Shown here piece after piece: positions 24,988 through 33,366 of a stretch of DNA of 64,000 nucleotides (positions within the stretch are counted from its first letter, which is position 1; each line of letters opens with the position of its first letter). The position numbers and the translations under genes were made by a program. Source of the stretch: Alicycliphilus sp. UBA6560. Lineage in GTDB: Bacteria > Pseudomonadota > Gammaproteobacteria > Burkholderiales > Burkholderiaceae_C. Under the pieces are notes generated by a model, which worked only from the letters and a program-made list of their open reading frames with translations, was not told where the DNA came from and made no database searches. Location: positions 1 to 64,000 of the forward strand of contig DJJU01000006.1 in NCBI GenBank assembly GCA_002434305.1, in the 5' to 3' direction.

Positions 24988-26304
24988 ATGGCCGTAAACG
25001 TTGAAACCCTTGACAAGCTCGAGCGCAAGATCACGCTGAACCTGCCCCTTGCCTCCATCCAGAACGAAGTCGACGCGCGCCTGAAGCGCCTGGCGCGCAC
25101 CGTGAAGATGGACGGCTTTCGCCCCGGCAAGGTGCCGATGAGCGTGGTGCAGCAGCGCTACGGCTACTCGGTGCAGTACGAGGTGCTCAACGACAAGGTC
25201 GGCCAGGCCTTCTCGCAGGCCGCCAACGAGGCGCAGCTGCGTGTGGCTGGCCAGCCGCGCATCACCGAAAAGGAAGGCGCGCCCGAGGGCGAGGTCTCCT
25301 TTGACGCCGTGTTCGAGGTCTTCCCCGAAGTGAAGATTGGCGACCTGGCAGACGCCGAGGTGGAGAAGCTGTCTGCCGAGGTGACCGACGAGGCCATCGA
25401 CAAGACCGTGGACATCCTGCGCAAGCAGCGCCGCACCTTCGCCCAGCGCGCCAAGGGCACGCCTGCCGAGGACGGCGACCGCGTGACGGTGGACTTCGAG
25501 GGCAAGATCGACGGTGAACCCTTTGCCGGCGGCAAGGCCGAGGACTTCCAGTTCCTGGTCGGCGAAGGCCAGATGCTCAAGGAGTTCGAGGATGCCGTGC
25601 GCGGCATGAAGGTGGGCGAGAGCAAAACCTTCCCGCTGGCCTTCCCCGAGGACTACCACGGCAAGGACGTGGCCGGCAAGACGGCCGACTTCATGGTCAC
25701 CGTGAAGAACATCGAAGCCGCTCACCTGCCCGAAGTGAATGAGCAGCTGGCCAAGTCGCTGGGCATCGAGGCCGGCACGGTCGAGGGCCTGCGCGCCGAC
25801 ATCAAGAAGAACCTGGAGCGCGAGGTCAAGTTCCGCCTGCTGGCGCGCAACAAGCAGGCTGCCATGGAGGCGCTGCTGTCCAAGGCCGAGCTGGACCTGC
25901 CCAACGCCGCCGTGCAAGGCGAGATCGAGCGTCTGCGTGACGCCGCCCGCGCCGACCTGAAGCAGCGCGGCATCAAGGACGCCGACAAGGCTGAGATCCC
26001 CGACGACATCTTCCGCCCGCAGGCCGAGCGCCGCGTGCGCCTGGGCCTGGTGGTGGCCGAGCTGGTCCGCGCCAACGAACTGCAGGCCAAGCCCGAGCAG
26101 CTCAAGGCCCACGTGGACGAGCTGGCTGCCAGCTACGAAAAGCCCGAGGACGTGGTGCGCTGGTACTTCAGCGACCGCAACCGTCTGGGCGAGGTCGAGG
26201 CCGTGGTGGTCGAGAACAACGTCACGGACTTCGTCCTGGGCAAGGCCAAGGTGACGGAGAAGGCCGTGTCCTTCGACGAACTGATGGGCGGCCAGCCGGC
26301 CTGA
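24988..26304 (+). CDS. tig: Trigger factor
   Basis: Ribosome-associated chaperone and peptidyl-prolyl isomerase. The 438 residues show the ribosome-binding N-domain with the signature GFRPGKVP (about residues 43-50), the FKBP-type PPIase domain (DGDRVTVDFEGKIDG ... LAFPEDYHGKDVAGK, about 160-245) and the helical C-terminal chaperone arms. It leads the tig-clpP-clpX-lon block, the standard order in proteobacteria, linking folding of new chains with their degradation. Confidence 0.97.
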   Translation: MAVNVETLDKLERKITLNLPLASIQNEVDARLKRLARTVKMDGFRPGKVPMSVVQQRYGYSVQYEVLNDKVGQAFSQAANEAQLRVAGQPRITEKEGAPEGEVSFDAVFEVFPEVKIGDLADAEVEKLSAEVTDEAIDKTVDILRKQRRTFAQRAKGTPAEDGDRVTVDFEGKIDGEPFAGGKAEDFQFLVGEGQMLKEFEDAVRGMKVGESKTFPLAFPEDYHGKDVAGKTADFMVTVKNIEAAHLPEVNEQLAKSLGIEAGTVEGLRADIKKNLEREVKFRLLARNKQAAMEALLSKAELDLPNAAVQGEIERLRDAARADLKQRGIKDADKAEIPDDIFRPQAERRVRLGLVVAELVRANELQAKPEQLKAHVDELAASYEKPEDVVRWYFSDRNRLGEVEAVVVENNVTDFVLGKAKVTEKAVSFDELMGGQPA

Positions 26305-26342
26305 GGCTCGCGTCGTCAGCCTGCCGCTGGCAGCGGCCTTGC

Positions 26343-26374
26343 GGGGCTTGTGCTTTGCGGCGCAAGCCCCATTT
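26343..26374 (+). promoter_or_regulatory. Hairpin and sigma-32-like elements upstream of clpP
   Basis: GGGGCTTG (26343-26350) pairs with CAAGCCCC (26363-26370), forming an 8-base stem after tig. Overlapping it, CTTGTGC (26347) and CCCCATTT (26367-26374), 13 bases apart, resemble a sigma-32 heat-shock promoter with a perfect -10. Which reading is right cannot be told from sequence; the T-run after the stem is poor for a terminator. Confidence 0.4.
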
Positions 26375-26412
26375 CCTTTGGTGAATCTGTACCGCAACGG
26401 AGAAAGCAACAC

Positions 26413-27021
26413 ATGAGCGCACTGGACACCCAGGCCCTGGGCATGATTCCCATGGTCATCGAGCAGTCGGGCCGCGGCGAGCGGTCCTACGACATTTATT
26501 CGCGCCTGCTCAAGGAGCGCGTGATCTTCCTGGTGGGTGAGGTCAACGACCAGACCGCCAACCTGGTGGTGGCGCAGCTGCTGTTCCTGGAAAGCGAGAA
26601 CCCGGACAAGGACATCTCGTTCTACATCAACTCCCCGGGCGGCAGCGTGACGGCCGGCATGGCGATCTACGACACCATGCAGTTCATCAAGCCCGACGTG
26701 TCCACACTGTGCTGCGGTTTTGCCGCCAGCATGGGCGCCTTCCTGCTGGCCGCTGGCGCCAAGGGCAAGCGTTTCTCGTTGCCCAACTCCAAGATCATGA
26801 TCCACCAGGTGCTGGGCGGGGCGCGCGGCCAGGCCACCGACATCGAGATCCATGCCCGCGACATCCTGCGCACCAAGGAGCAGATGAACCGTATCCTGGC
26901 CGAGCGCACCGGACAGTCGCTGGAAAAGGTCAAGACCGACACTGAGCGCGACTACTTCATGACCGCCGACGAAGCCAAGGACTACGGCATCGTCGACCAG
27001 GTGATCGCCAAGCGCCCCTGA
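26413..27021 (+). CDS. clpP: ATP-dependent Clp protease proteolytic subunit
   Basis: Serine peptidase forming the double heptameric chamber used by ClpX and ClpA. The 202-residue product has the catalytic serine in GFAASMGAFLL (Ser106), histidine in KIMIHQVLGG (His131) and aspartate in the TERDYFM region, plus the YINSPGGSVTAGMAIYD strand. The ATG at 26413 follows a good GGAG ribosome site. A strong terminator lies between it and clpX, so the two are only partly coupled. Confidence 0.97.
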   Translation: MSALDTQALGMIPMVIEQSGRGERSYDIYSRLLKERVIFLVGEVNDQTANLVVAQLLFLESENPDKDISFYINSPGGSVTAGMAIYDTMQFIKPDVSTLCCGFAASMGAFLLAAGAKGKRFSLPNSKIMIHQVLGGARGQATDIEIHARDILRTKEQMNRILAERTGQSLEKVKTDTERDYFMTADEAKDYGIVDQVIAKRP

Positions 27022-27053
27022 GCAAAAGCCGCTGTCCGGCGGCTGCTGAAAAC

Positions 27054-27084
27054 GGCGTTTCCCACACGGGAAGCGCCTTTTTTA
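27054..27084 (+). terminator. Rho-independent terminator after clpP
   Basis: Ten-pair stem GGCGTTTCCC / GGGAAGCGCC (one G-U pair), loop ACAC, followed by a run of T. It implies clpX has its own promoter or needs read-through. Confidence 0.85.
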
Positions 27085-27132
27085 TTTCGTTATCATCCTT
27101 GACAACTGTTTTGATCTAAGGCAACTGCATCC

Positions 27133-28398
27133 ATGGCCGAGAAAAAAGGCTCCTCCGGCGAGAAAACCCTGTACTGCTCCTTTTGCGGCAAGAGCCAGCA
27201 CGAGGTGAAGAAGCTGATCGCCGGCCCCTCCGTCTTCATCTGCGACGAATGCATTGACCTGTGCAACGAGATCATCCGTGACGAGTTGCCTACGGGCGAG
27301 ACGGGGCAGGATGCACGCGGCGACCTGCCTTCCCCGTCGGAGATCAAGGCCAACCTGGACAACTACGTCATCGGCCAGGAAAAGGCCAAGCGCACGTTGG
27401 CCGTGGCCGTCTACAACCACTACAAGCGCCTGCGCCACAAGGAAAAGGCCGGCAAGGACGAGGTGGAGCTGTCCAAGAGCAACATCCTGCTCATCGGCCC
27501 CACCGGCTCGGGCAAGACGCTGCTGGCACAGACCCTGGCGCGCCAGCTGGACGTGCCCTTCGTCATGGCCGATGCCACCACGCTGACCGAGGCCGGCTAC
27601 GTCGGCGAGGACGTGGAAAACATCGTCCAGAAGCTGCTGCAAAGCTGCAACTATGAAGTGGAGCGCGCCCAGCGTGGCATCGTCTACATCGACGAGATCG
27701 ACAAGATCTCTCGCAAGTCCGACAACCCCAGCATTACCCGTGACGTGTCGGGCGAGGGTGTGCAGCAGGCCCTGCTCAAGCTCATCGAGGGCACCATGGC
27801 CAGCGTGCCGCCGCAGGGCGGGCGCAAGCACCCCAATCAGGACTTTCTGCAGATCGACACAACCAACATCCTGTTCATCTGCGGCGGGGCGTTTGCAGGG
27901 CTGGAGAAGGTCATCGAGGCGCGCACCGAGGCCTCGGGCATCGGCTTCGGCGCCACGGTGCGAGCCAAGTCGCAGCGCTCGCTGACCGAGATGTTCCAGG
28001 ACATCGAGCCCGAGGACCTGATCAAGTTCGGCCTAATTCCCGAGCTGGTGGGCCGCATGCCGGTGGTTACGGCGCTGGCCGAGCTGGACGAGGATGCGCT
28101 GGTGCAGATCCTCACCGAGCCCAAGAACGCTCTGGTAAAGCAGTACAGCAAGCTGCTGGCCATGGAGGGCGTGGACCTGGAAATCCGCCCGGCGGCGCTC
28201 AAGGCCATCGCACGCAAGGCGATTGCACGCAAGACCGGCGCTCGCGGCCTGCGCTCCATCCTGGAGCACGCGCTCATCGGCACGATGTTCGACCTGCCTA
28301 CCGCTACCAACGTGGAGAAGGTGGTCGTGGATGAGGCCACGATCGAGGAAAGCAAGGCGCCGCTGCTGGTCTACCGCGAGGCCGCCAAAACCGCCTGA
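27133..28398 (+). CDS. clpX: ATP-dependent Clp protease ATP-binding subunit ClpX
   Basis: AAA+ unfoldase that delivers substrates to ClpP. The 421 residues begin with the C4 zinc-binding domain (Cys15, Cys18, then CDEC near 37-40). The AAA+ core carries Walker A GPTGSGKT (about 122-129), Walker B VYIDEIDKI (about 183), the pore loop GYVGED and the ClpP-binding loop IGF (SGIGFGA). The start is 112 bases after clpP beyond a terminator; a TTGACA at 27099 has no convincing -10. Confidence 0.98.
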   Translation: MAEKKGSSGEKTLYCSFCGKSQHEVKKLIAGPSVFICDECIDLCNEIIRDELPTGETGQDARGDLPSPSEIKANLDNYVIGQEKAKRTLAVAVYNHYKRLRHKEKAGKDEVELSKSNILLIGPTGSGKTLLAQTLARQLDVPFVMADATTLTEAGYVGEDVENIVQKLLQSCNYEVERAQRGIVYIDEIDKISRKSDNPSITRDVSGEGVQQALLKLIEGTMASVPPQGGRKHPNQDFLQIDTTNILFICGGAFAGLEKVIEARTEASGIGFGATVRAKSQRSLTEMFQDIEPEDLIKFGLIPELVGRMPVVTALAELDEDALVQILTEPKNALVKQYSKLLAMEGVDLEIRPAALKAIARKAIARKTGARGLRSILEHALIGTMFDLPTATNVEKVVVDEATIEESKAPLLVYREAAKTA

Positions 28399-28456
28399 GC
28401 ACCGGCTGCGCCAAAGCGGGCAGCAACCGGTCGAGCCCGGCGCGCAAGCCGCACCG

Positions 28457-28484
28457 GTTGAAATAACCCGCCCATGGACCATAT
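28457..28484 (+). promoter_or_regulatory. Sigma-32 heat-shock promoter of lon
   Basis: GTTGAAA at 28457-28463 and GACCATAT at 28477-28484, separated by 13 bases, match the sigma-32 pattern CTTGAAA-N13-15-CCCCATNT. The -10 overlaps a palindrome with arms CCATGGA / TCCATGG (28472-28491). Lon is a classical heat-shock gene. Confidence 0.6.
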
Positions 28485-28510
28485 TCCATGGAGCTTTTCA
28501 AGGATTGCCC

Positions 28511-30943
28511 ATGTCCGGACACACGCCCCTGCCTGACACGCCCATCGACCTGCCGCTGCTGCCCCTGCGCGACGTGGTGGTCTTCCCCCACATGGTGATT
28601 CCGCTGTTCGTCGGCCGTGCCAAGAGCATCAAGGCGCTGGAACAGGCCATGGAAGGCGACCGCCGCATCATGCTGGTGGCCCAGAAGGCCGCCTCCAAGG
28701 ACGAGCCTCAGGTAGCCGACATGTTTGAGGTCGGCTGCATCTCCACCATCCTGCAGATGCTCAAGTTGCCCGACGGTACGGTGAAGGTGCTGGTGGAGGG
28801 CCAGCAGCGCGCAGCCGTGGTGGCCGTGCTGGAGAACGATAGCCACTTCACCGCCACCGTGCGCCCGCTGCTGCCCGAATCGCAGGAAGAGGGTGACACC
28901 AGCGAGGTGGAGGCGCTGCGCCGCGCCGTGATGCAGCAGTTCGACCAGTACGTCAAGCTCAACAAGAAGATCCCGTCCGAGATCCTCACGTCGATTGCCA
29001 GCATCGATGATGCCGGCCGGCTGGCCGACACCATCGCCGCCCACCTGCCGCTGAAGCTGGAGAACAAGCAATCCGTGCTGGGCCTTGGCAACGTGCGCGA
29101 GCGGCTGGAGAACCTGTTCGGGCAACTCGAGCGCGAGGTGGACATCCTCAACGTGGACAAGCGCATCCGCGGCCGCGTCAAGCGCCAGATGGAGAAGAAC
29201 CAGCGCGACTTCTACCTGAACGAGCAGGTCAAGGCCATCCAGAAGGAACTGGGCGAAGGCGACGAGGGCGCCGACATCGAGGAGATCGAGAAAAAGATCA
29301 AGGCCGCCAAGATGCCTGCCGAGGCGCGCAAGAAGGCCGAGAGCGAACTCAAGAAGCTCAAGCTCATGTCGCCCATGTCCGCCGAGGCGACCGTGGTGCG
29401 CAACTACATCGACACGCTGGTGGGCCTGCCCTGGAGCAAGAAGACCAAGGTGCGCCACGACTTGGCGCTGGCCGAAGAGGTGCTGAACGAAGACCACTAC
29501 GGGCTGGAGAAGGTCAAGGACCGCATCCTCGAATACCTTGCCGTGCAACAGCGCGTGGACAAGCTCAAGGCGCCCATCCTGTGCCTGGTCGGGCCGCCTG
29601 GCGTGGGCAAGACCTCGCTGGGGCAGTCGATCGCCAAGGCCACGGGGCGCAAGTACGTGCGCATGGCCCTGGGCGGCATGCGCGACGAGGCGGAGATCCG
29701 CGGCCACCGCCGCACCTACATCGGCGCCATGCCGGGCAAGGTGCTGCAGAACCTGAACAAGGTCGGCACGCGCAATCCGCTGTTCCTGCTGGACGAAATC
29801 GACAAGCTGGGCACCGACTTCCGGGGTGACCCCTCCAGCGCGCTGCTGGAGGTGCTGGACCCCGAGCAGAACCACAAGTTCGGCGACCACTACGTGGAGG
29901 TGGACTTCGACCTGTCTGACGTGATGTTCGTGGCCACGTCCAACTCCATGAACATCCCGCCCGCGCTGCTGGACCGCATGGAGGTCATCCGTCTGTCGGG
30001 GTATACCGAAGACGAGAAGACCAACATTGCCCTCAAATACCTGCTGCCCAAGCAGATGGAAAACAACGGCGTGCGGGACGGCGAGCTGACGGTAACCGAG
30101 CCCACGGTGCGCGACATCGTGCGTTACTACACCCGCGAGGCCGGCGTGCGTTCGCTGGAGCGCGAGCTGTCCAAGATATGCCGCAAGGTCGTCAAGGCCG
30201 TGCAGCTCAAGCAGACCAACGGGCCGGTGGAGGTCACGCCGGAGAATCTGCACGACTACCTGGGCGTACGCAAATACACCTATGGCCGCGCCGAGCATGA
30301 CAACCAGGTCGGGCAGGTGGTGGGCCTGGCCTGGACAGAAGTGGGCGGCGACCTGCTGACCATCGAAGTGGCGACCATGCCCGGCAAGGGCCAGATCACC
30401 CGCACCGGCTCGCTGGGGGACGTGATGAAGGAGTCGGTGGAGGCCGCGCGTACGGTGGTGCGCAGCCGCGCACGCATGCTCGGCATCAAGGACGAGGCCT
30501 TTGAAAAGCGCGATCTGCACATCCACGTGCCTGACGGCGCCACGCCGAAGGATGGCCCAAGCGCGGGCGCGGCCATGACGACGGCCATCGTCTCGGCGCT
30601 CACCGGCATTCCCGTGCGTGCGGACGTGGCCATGACCGGGGAGATCACGCTGCGCGGTGAAGTGACTGCCATCGGCGGTTTGAAGGAAAAGCTGCTGGCG
30701 GCGTTGCGCGGGGGCATCAAGACGGTGCTGATCCCCGAGGAGAACGTCAAGGACCTGCAGGACATACCGGACAACGTGAAGAGCGGCCTGGAGATAGTGC
30801 CCGTCAAGTGGATCGACAAAGTGCTGGACGTCGCGCTGGAGCGCAGCCCCGAGCCCCTGACCGACGAAGAGGTGGCGGCCCAGGCCGCGCAGCGCGCGGC
30901 CCAGAGCGCACATGTCGCGGGCGCGGGCGCCGCGCCGCACTGA
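28511..30943 (+). CDS. lon: ATP-dependent Lon protease
   Basis: Homohexameric AAA+ serine protease degrading misfolded and regulatory proteins. The 810 residues comprise the N-terminal LAN domain (LPLLPLRDVVVFPHMVIPL), a coiled-coil middle, the AAA+ module with Walker A GPPGVGKTSLG (about 360) and Walker B LFLLDEIDK, and the protease domain with catalytic Ser684 in PKDGPSAGAAM and the lysine of GGLKEK (about 727). The ATG at 28511 gives the normal LPLLPLRD start; longer frames overlap clpX. The Ala/His-rich C-terminal tail is variable in the family. Confidence 0.97.
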   Translation: MSGHTPLPDTPIDLPLLPLRDVVVFPHMVIPLFVGRAKSIKALEQAMEGDRRIMLVAQKAASKDEPQVADMFEVGCISTILQMLKLPDGTVKVLVEGQQRAAVVAVLENDSHFTATVRPLLPESQEEGDTSEVEALRRAVMQQFDQYVKLNKKIPSEILTSIASIDDAGRLADTIAAHLPLKLENKQSVLGLGNVRERLENLFGQLEREVDILNVDKRIRGRVKRQMEKNQRDFYLNEQVKAIQKELGEGDEGADIEEIEKKIKAAKMPAEARKKAESELKKLKLMSPMSAEATVVRNYIDTLVGLPWSKKTKVRHDLALAEEVLNEDHYGLEKVKDRILEYLAVQQRVDKLKAPILCLVGPPGVGKTSLGQSIAKATGRKYVRMALGGMRDEAEIRGHRRTYIGAMPGKVLQNLNKVGTRNPLFLLDEIDKLGTDFRGDPSSALLEVLDPEQNHKFGDHYVEVDFDLSDVMFVATSNSMNIPPALLDRMEVIRLSGYTEDEKTNIALKYLLPKQMENNGVRDGELTVTEPTVRDIVRYYTREAGVRSLERELSKICRKVVKAVQLKQTNGPVEVTPENLHDYLGVRKYTYGRAEHDNQVGQVVGLAWTEVGGDLLTIEVATMPGKGQITRTGSLGDVMKESVEAARTVVRSRARMLGIKDEAFEKRDLHIHVPDGATPKDGPSAGAAMTTAIVSALTGIPVRADVAMTGEITLRGEVTAIGGLKEKLLAALRGGIKTVLIPEENVKDLQDIPDNVKSGLEIVPVKWIDKVLDVALERSPEPLTDEEVAAQAAQRAAQSAHVAGAGAAPH

Positions 30944-31018
30944 CGGCGAAGAATTTGACGCATTTGCCGGCGCGGGCCAAAAAATGCGTTAAACTTCTCT
31001 CATCGACACCAAACGTTG

Positions 31019-31024
31019 TACAAT
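31019..31024 (+). promoter_or_regulatory. -10 element of the tRNA-Gly/tRNA-Cys unit
   Basis: TACAAT, 18 bases before tRNA-Gly; no good -35 is seen. Upstream, TGACGCATTT (30956-30965) and AAATGCGTTA (near 30982) form an inverted repeat. Confidence 0.4.
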
Positions 31025-31041
31025 GTGAGGCTTCGATAAAT

Positions 31042-31117
31042 GCGGGAATAGCTCAGTTGGTAGAGCGCAACCTTGCCAAGGTTGAGGTCGTCGGTTCGAG
31101 ACCGATTTCCCGCTCCA
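31042..31117 (+). tRNA. tRNA-Gly (anticodon GCC), copy 1
   Basis: 76 bases, acceptor GCGGGAA / TTCCCGC, discriminator T, encoded CCA; anticodon loop TTGCCAA gives GCC. Identical over its whole length to the copy at 31365. Confidence 0.97.
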
Positions 31118-31130
31118 GATTCTTGAAAAA

Positions 31131-31157
31131 AGGGGTGCCAAGGCTCCCCTTTTTTTC
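31131..31157 (+). terminator. Terminator-like hairpin between tRNA-Gly and tRNA-Cys
   Basis: AGGGGTGCC / GGCTCCCCT stem with a T-T mismatch, followed by seven T. It may attenuate read-through from tRNA-Gly into tRNA-Cys. Confidence 0.65.
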
Positions 31158-31171
31158 GAAGAAAAAGGTTT

Positions 31172-31245
31172 GGCGCGGTAGCAAAGCGGTTATGCGTCGG
31201 ATTGCAAATCCGTTGAGGCCGGTTCGACTCCGGCCCGCGCCTCCA
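31172..31245 (+). tRNA. tRNA-Cys (anticodon GCA)
   Basis: 74 bases, acceptor GGCGCGG / CCGCGCC, discriminator T, encoded CCA; anticodon loop ATTGCAAAT gives GCA. It lies between two identical tRNA-Gly genes. Confidence 0.96.
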
Positions 31246-31307
31246 GCCTTGTTCACCCTGAGGTAGCAAAAACGTTTGCACTTCGCGGTGAAGGTTGGAA
31301 AAAGTGC

Positions 31308-31313
31308 TAGAAT
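31308..31313 (+). promoter_or_regulatory. Extended -10 promoter of second tRNA-Gly
   Basis: TGCTAGAAT: an extended -10 (TG-N-TAGAAT) about 50 bases before the tRNA; the -35 is weak. Confidence 0.45.
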
Positions 31314-31364
31314 TTCTTTCTTTCCGAAATGCAGCGCGAAAGTGCTGTAGCAGGAAAGAACAAT

Positions 31365-31440
31365 GCGGGAATAGCTCAGTTGGTAGAGCGCAACCTTGCC
31401 AAGGTTGAGGTCGTCGGTTCGAGACCGATTTCCCGCTCCA
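31365..31440 (+). tRNA. tRNA-Gly (anticodon GCC), copy 2
   Basis: 76 bases, identical to the copy at 31042, with encoded CCA. It has its own upstream -10 element and a terminator directly downstream. Confidence 0.97.
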
Positions 31441-31448
31441 TATTTCGC

Positions 31449-31475
31449 AAGGGAAGCCTCGGCTTCCCTTTTTTA
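31449..31475 (+). terminator. Rho-independent terminator after tRNA-Gly copy 2
   Basis: Stem GGGAAGCC / GGCTTCCC with a two-base TC spacer at the tip, then TTTTTTATT. Confidence 0.85.
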
Positions 31476-31585
31476 TTGGTCGCATCCAGGCCGTTGCCAT
31501 ACCCCGCAATGCGGTCTGGCAGCCATTGCATGCAGGCGCCGGCGCGGTTACGCTGGCCCTCAGCCGGCCGGCCATGCCGGCCAGC

Positions 31586-31678
31586 GCCCCGGTGGTGAAA
31601 TTGGTAGACACTGCGGACTTAAAATCCGCCGCTTTCCTGCAAAGGGGCGTGCCGGTTCGACCCCGGCCCGGGGCACCA
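31586..31678 (+). tRNA. tRNA-Leu (anticodon UAA)
   Basis: 93 bases with acceptor GCCCCGG / CCGGGGC, discriminator A, encoded CCA; anticodon loop CTTAAAA gives UAA. The variable arm (about 21 bases, CGCTTTCCTGCAAAGGGGCGT region) is longer than the usual 13-16. The CCA end is only 12 bases before the next start codon. Confidence 0.93.
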
Positions 31679-31690
31679 GGGAGATTTCGC

Positions 31691-32320
31691 ATGTCAGACT
31701 ACAACGCGCCTTTCGAGATCCACGTGCATGGCCAAGTGCAGCTGCGCCCCGACGTGGACTTCAACCAGTTGCAGGACGCCCTCAAACCCTTGTGGACCTA
31801 CGCTGGCGCCCGTTCGCTGGCCGATGGCGCCGAGAGCGCCTATGAGGACGAGCCCGGCATCCAGTTCGACCCCAAGGAGCGCGTGCTGCAAATGTGCTGG
31901 ACGGTGCGCGGCGATGAGGACTTCCGCCAGTCGCTGGACGACATGTGCATGAGCCTGAACGAACTGGCCGAGCAGGGCGCCGCCATCGAGGTGACCTTCT
32001 ACGACGCCGAGTTCGACGAGGAAGAGGCCGAGGACGAGGACGAATCGCGCGACGACTTCCTAATGCTGTTCGTCGGCCCCACGCCTGCGGCCATCATGCA
32101 GGTGCAGCGCGACCTGCTGGTGCAGGACGTGGTGAATCTCATGGAGCGCCACTTCGACGGCGCAGAACTGGGCGGCGTGGTGGGCGAGATCGACAAGCTG
32201 TTCTCCGAGCGCTTCGACGCGCTGGTCAGCTCGCTGGAGATCGGCAAGCCGCCGCGCGGCACCGGCGGTGCGGGCGGCAGCGGACATGGCGGCGGGCGCC
32301 GTCCGCGCCACTTGCACTGA
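31691..32320 (+). CDS. Conserved acidic hypothetical protein (DUF6806-like)
   Basis: A 209-residue cytoplasmic protein with no signal or membrane segment. The N-terminal half (FEIHVHGQVQLRPDVDFNQL ... VLQMCWTVRGDEDFRQSL) has an alternating strand/helix pattern. A strongly acidic stretch (FDEEEAEDEDESRDD, about 110-125) follows, then a helical segment, and a Gly/Arg/His-rich tail. I recall similar betaproteobacterial proteins labelled DUF6806, but this is not certain. It starts 12 bases after tRNA-Leu and is probably co-transcribed with it. Function unknown. Confidence 0.65.
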   Translation: MSDYNAPFEIHVHGQVQLRPDVDFNQLQDALKPLWTYAGARSLADGAESAYEDEPGIQFDPKERVLQMCWTVRGDEDFRQSLDDMCMSLNELAEQGAAIEVTFYDAEFDEEEAEDEDESRDDFLMLFVGPTPAAIMQVQRDLLVQDVVNLMERHFDGAELGGVVGEIDKLFSERFDALVSSLEIGKPPRGTGGAGGSGHGGGRRPRHLH

Positions 32321-32340
32321 GTGATAGGAGGCATTGCGCG

Positions 32341-32374
32341 TGCTATTGAAAAAATAGCTGCCAGCGCTTGATGG
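32341..32374 (-). repeat. Dispersed two-hairpin repeat, copy 7 (partial)
   Basis: Reverse copy retaining the GCTATTGAAAAAATAGC hairpin and GCCAGCGCTTGATGG; the other arm is replaced by a terminator stem. Confidence 0.7.
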
Positions 32375-32397
32375 ACGGGCCTTAGGGCCCGTTTTTC
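32375..32397. terminator. Rho-independent terminator between convergent genes
   Basis: Stem ACGGGCC / GGCCCGT with a short loop followed by TTTTTCTTT; fused to the end of repeat copy 7. Confidence 0.8.
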
Positions 32398-32398
32398 T

Positions 32399-33277
32399 TT
32401 ATAACTCTGGCAGAAGTGTGCAGGCCTGCGGCGGCAGGCCCAGCCAGCGTCCGGCCGCAGCCTGCAGCGCGGGCAGGACGCCGGTGGTGAACAGCAGGGC
32501 CGCGGGTTCATCGCGCGGTGCATCCGGCGCCAACGTGTTGGTGGCTTCCAGCATGCGCCGCGTCTGCCGCGCCACGGCCTCGCCGGTGTCTATCAGTTGC
32601 ACCTGCGGGCCGACCAGACTGCGCAACTGCTCGCGCGCGAACACATAGTGGGTGCAGCCCAGCACCAGCGTGTCGATAGCGCCCGGCTCGCTGCCGAAGC
32701 GGCCCAGCGCTTGCACGTAGCGCGCGCACAGGGCGGCGGTGCGGGCCTGGGCCGCGGCGGCCGGGGCGGGCTCGGCATCGGTGCTTTGCTCGATGGCATG
32801 GGCCAGCCCGTCGCAGGCCTGCACGGAGAACCGCACCTCCCGTCCCTCGTGCGCGCCGCGCAGGCGCGCGAAGCGCCCGCTGTGCACCGTGCCCCGCGTG
32901 GCAAGCACGCCGACGTGGCCGGTGCGCGTCAGGGCGGCGGCGGGTTTCAGGGCGGGCTCCACCCCAATCACGGGCAGGCCGGGCAGCTCCGCACGCAGGG
33001 CTTCCACCGCGGCGGCCGTGGCCGTGTTGCAGGCCACCACCAGGGCCTTGATGCCATGGCGCGCCAGCAGCCAGCGGGCGATGGCCAGCGAGCGCGCGGT
33101 GACGTAGGCGTCGCCCTTTTCGCCATAGGGTGCGCAGCCGCTGTCGGCCAGGTAGACGAAGCGCTCGTGCGGCAGCTCGCGGCGCAGTGCGGCCAGCACG
33201 CTCAGGCCGCCGATGCCGCTGTCGAATACGCCGATGGGTTGCTGGGCGGAAGGCTGGGGGTGCGGCAGGACGGACAC
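32399..33277 (-). CDS. murI: Glutamate racemase
   Basis: Makes D-glutamate for peptidoglycan. Catalytic cysteines lie in LVVACNTATAAAVEALR and LVLGCTHYVF, and the N-terminal GVFDSGIGGLSVLAALR and DSGCAPYGEK motifs are typical. The GTG at 33277 yields 292 residues, near the usual 260-290; a longer frame would add 44 residues with no family counterpart. It stands alone on the minus strand, divergent from ilvD. Confidence 0.93.
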   Translation of the reverse strand: MSVLPHPQPSAQQPIGVFDSGIGGLSVLAALRRELPHERFVYLADSGCAPYGEKGDAYVTARSLAIARWLLARHGIKALVVACNTATAAAVEALRAELPGLPVIGVEPALKPAAALTRTGHVGVLATRGTVHSGRFARLRGAHEGREVRFSVQACDGLAHAIEQSTDAEPAPAAAAQARTAALCARYVQALGRFGSEPGAIDTLVLGCTHYVFAREQLRSLVGPQVQLIDTGEAVARQTRRMLEATNTLAPDAPRDEPAALLFTTGVLPALQAAAGRWLGLPPQACTLLPEL

Positions 33278-33360
33278 GGGCGGCGGCGGGCTGGAACGGG
33301 GCGCCAAGTATGCCCGCGCGGGCCCTTTCCCGCAGGCCGGTGCGGCGGTTGGGGCTGCGA

Positions 33361-33366
33361 CATAAT
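33361..33366 (+). promoter_or_regulatory. Possible -10 element for ilvD
   Basis: CATAAT, with no clear -35. It would give a leader of about 150 bases. The leader encodes an in-frame open stretch from an ATG at 33365, which could be an N-terminal extension but lacks family support. Confidence 0.25.

Noticed and set aside
27099..27133. Sigma-70 promoter for clpX at the TTGACA at 27099
   Set aside because: No -10 hexamer lies at a suitable distance before the start codon.
31042..31678. tRNA cluster as an integrated-element attachment site
   Set aside because: No integrase, no truncated tRNA copy and ordinary core genes on both sides.
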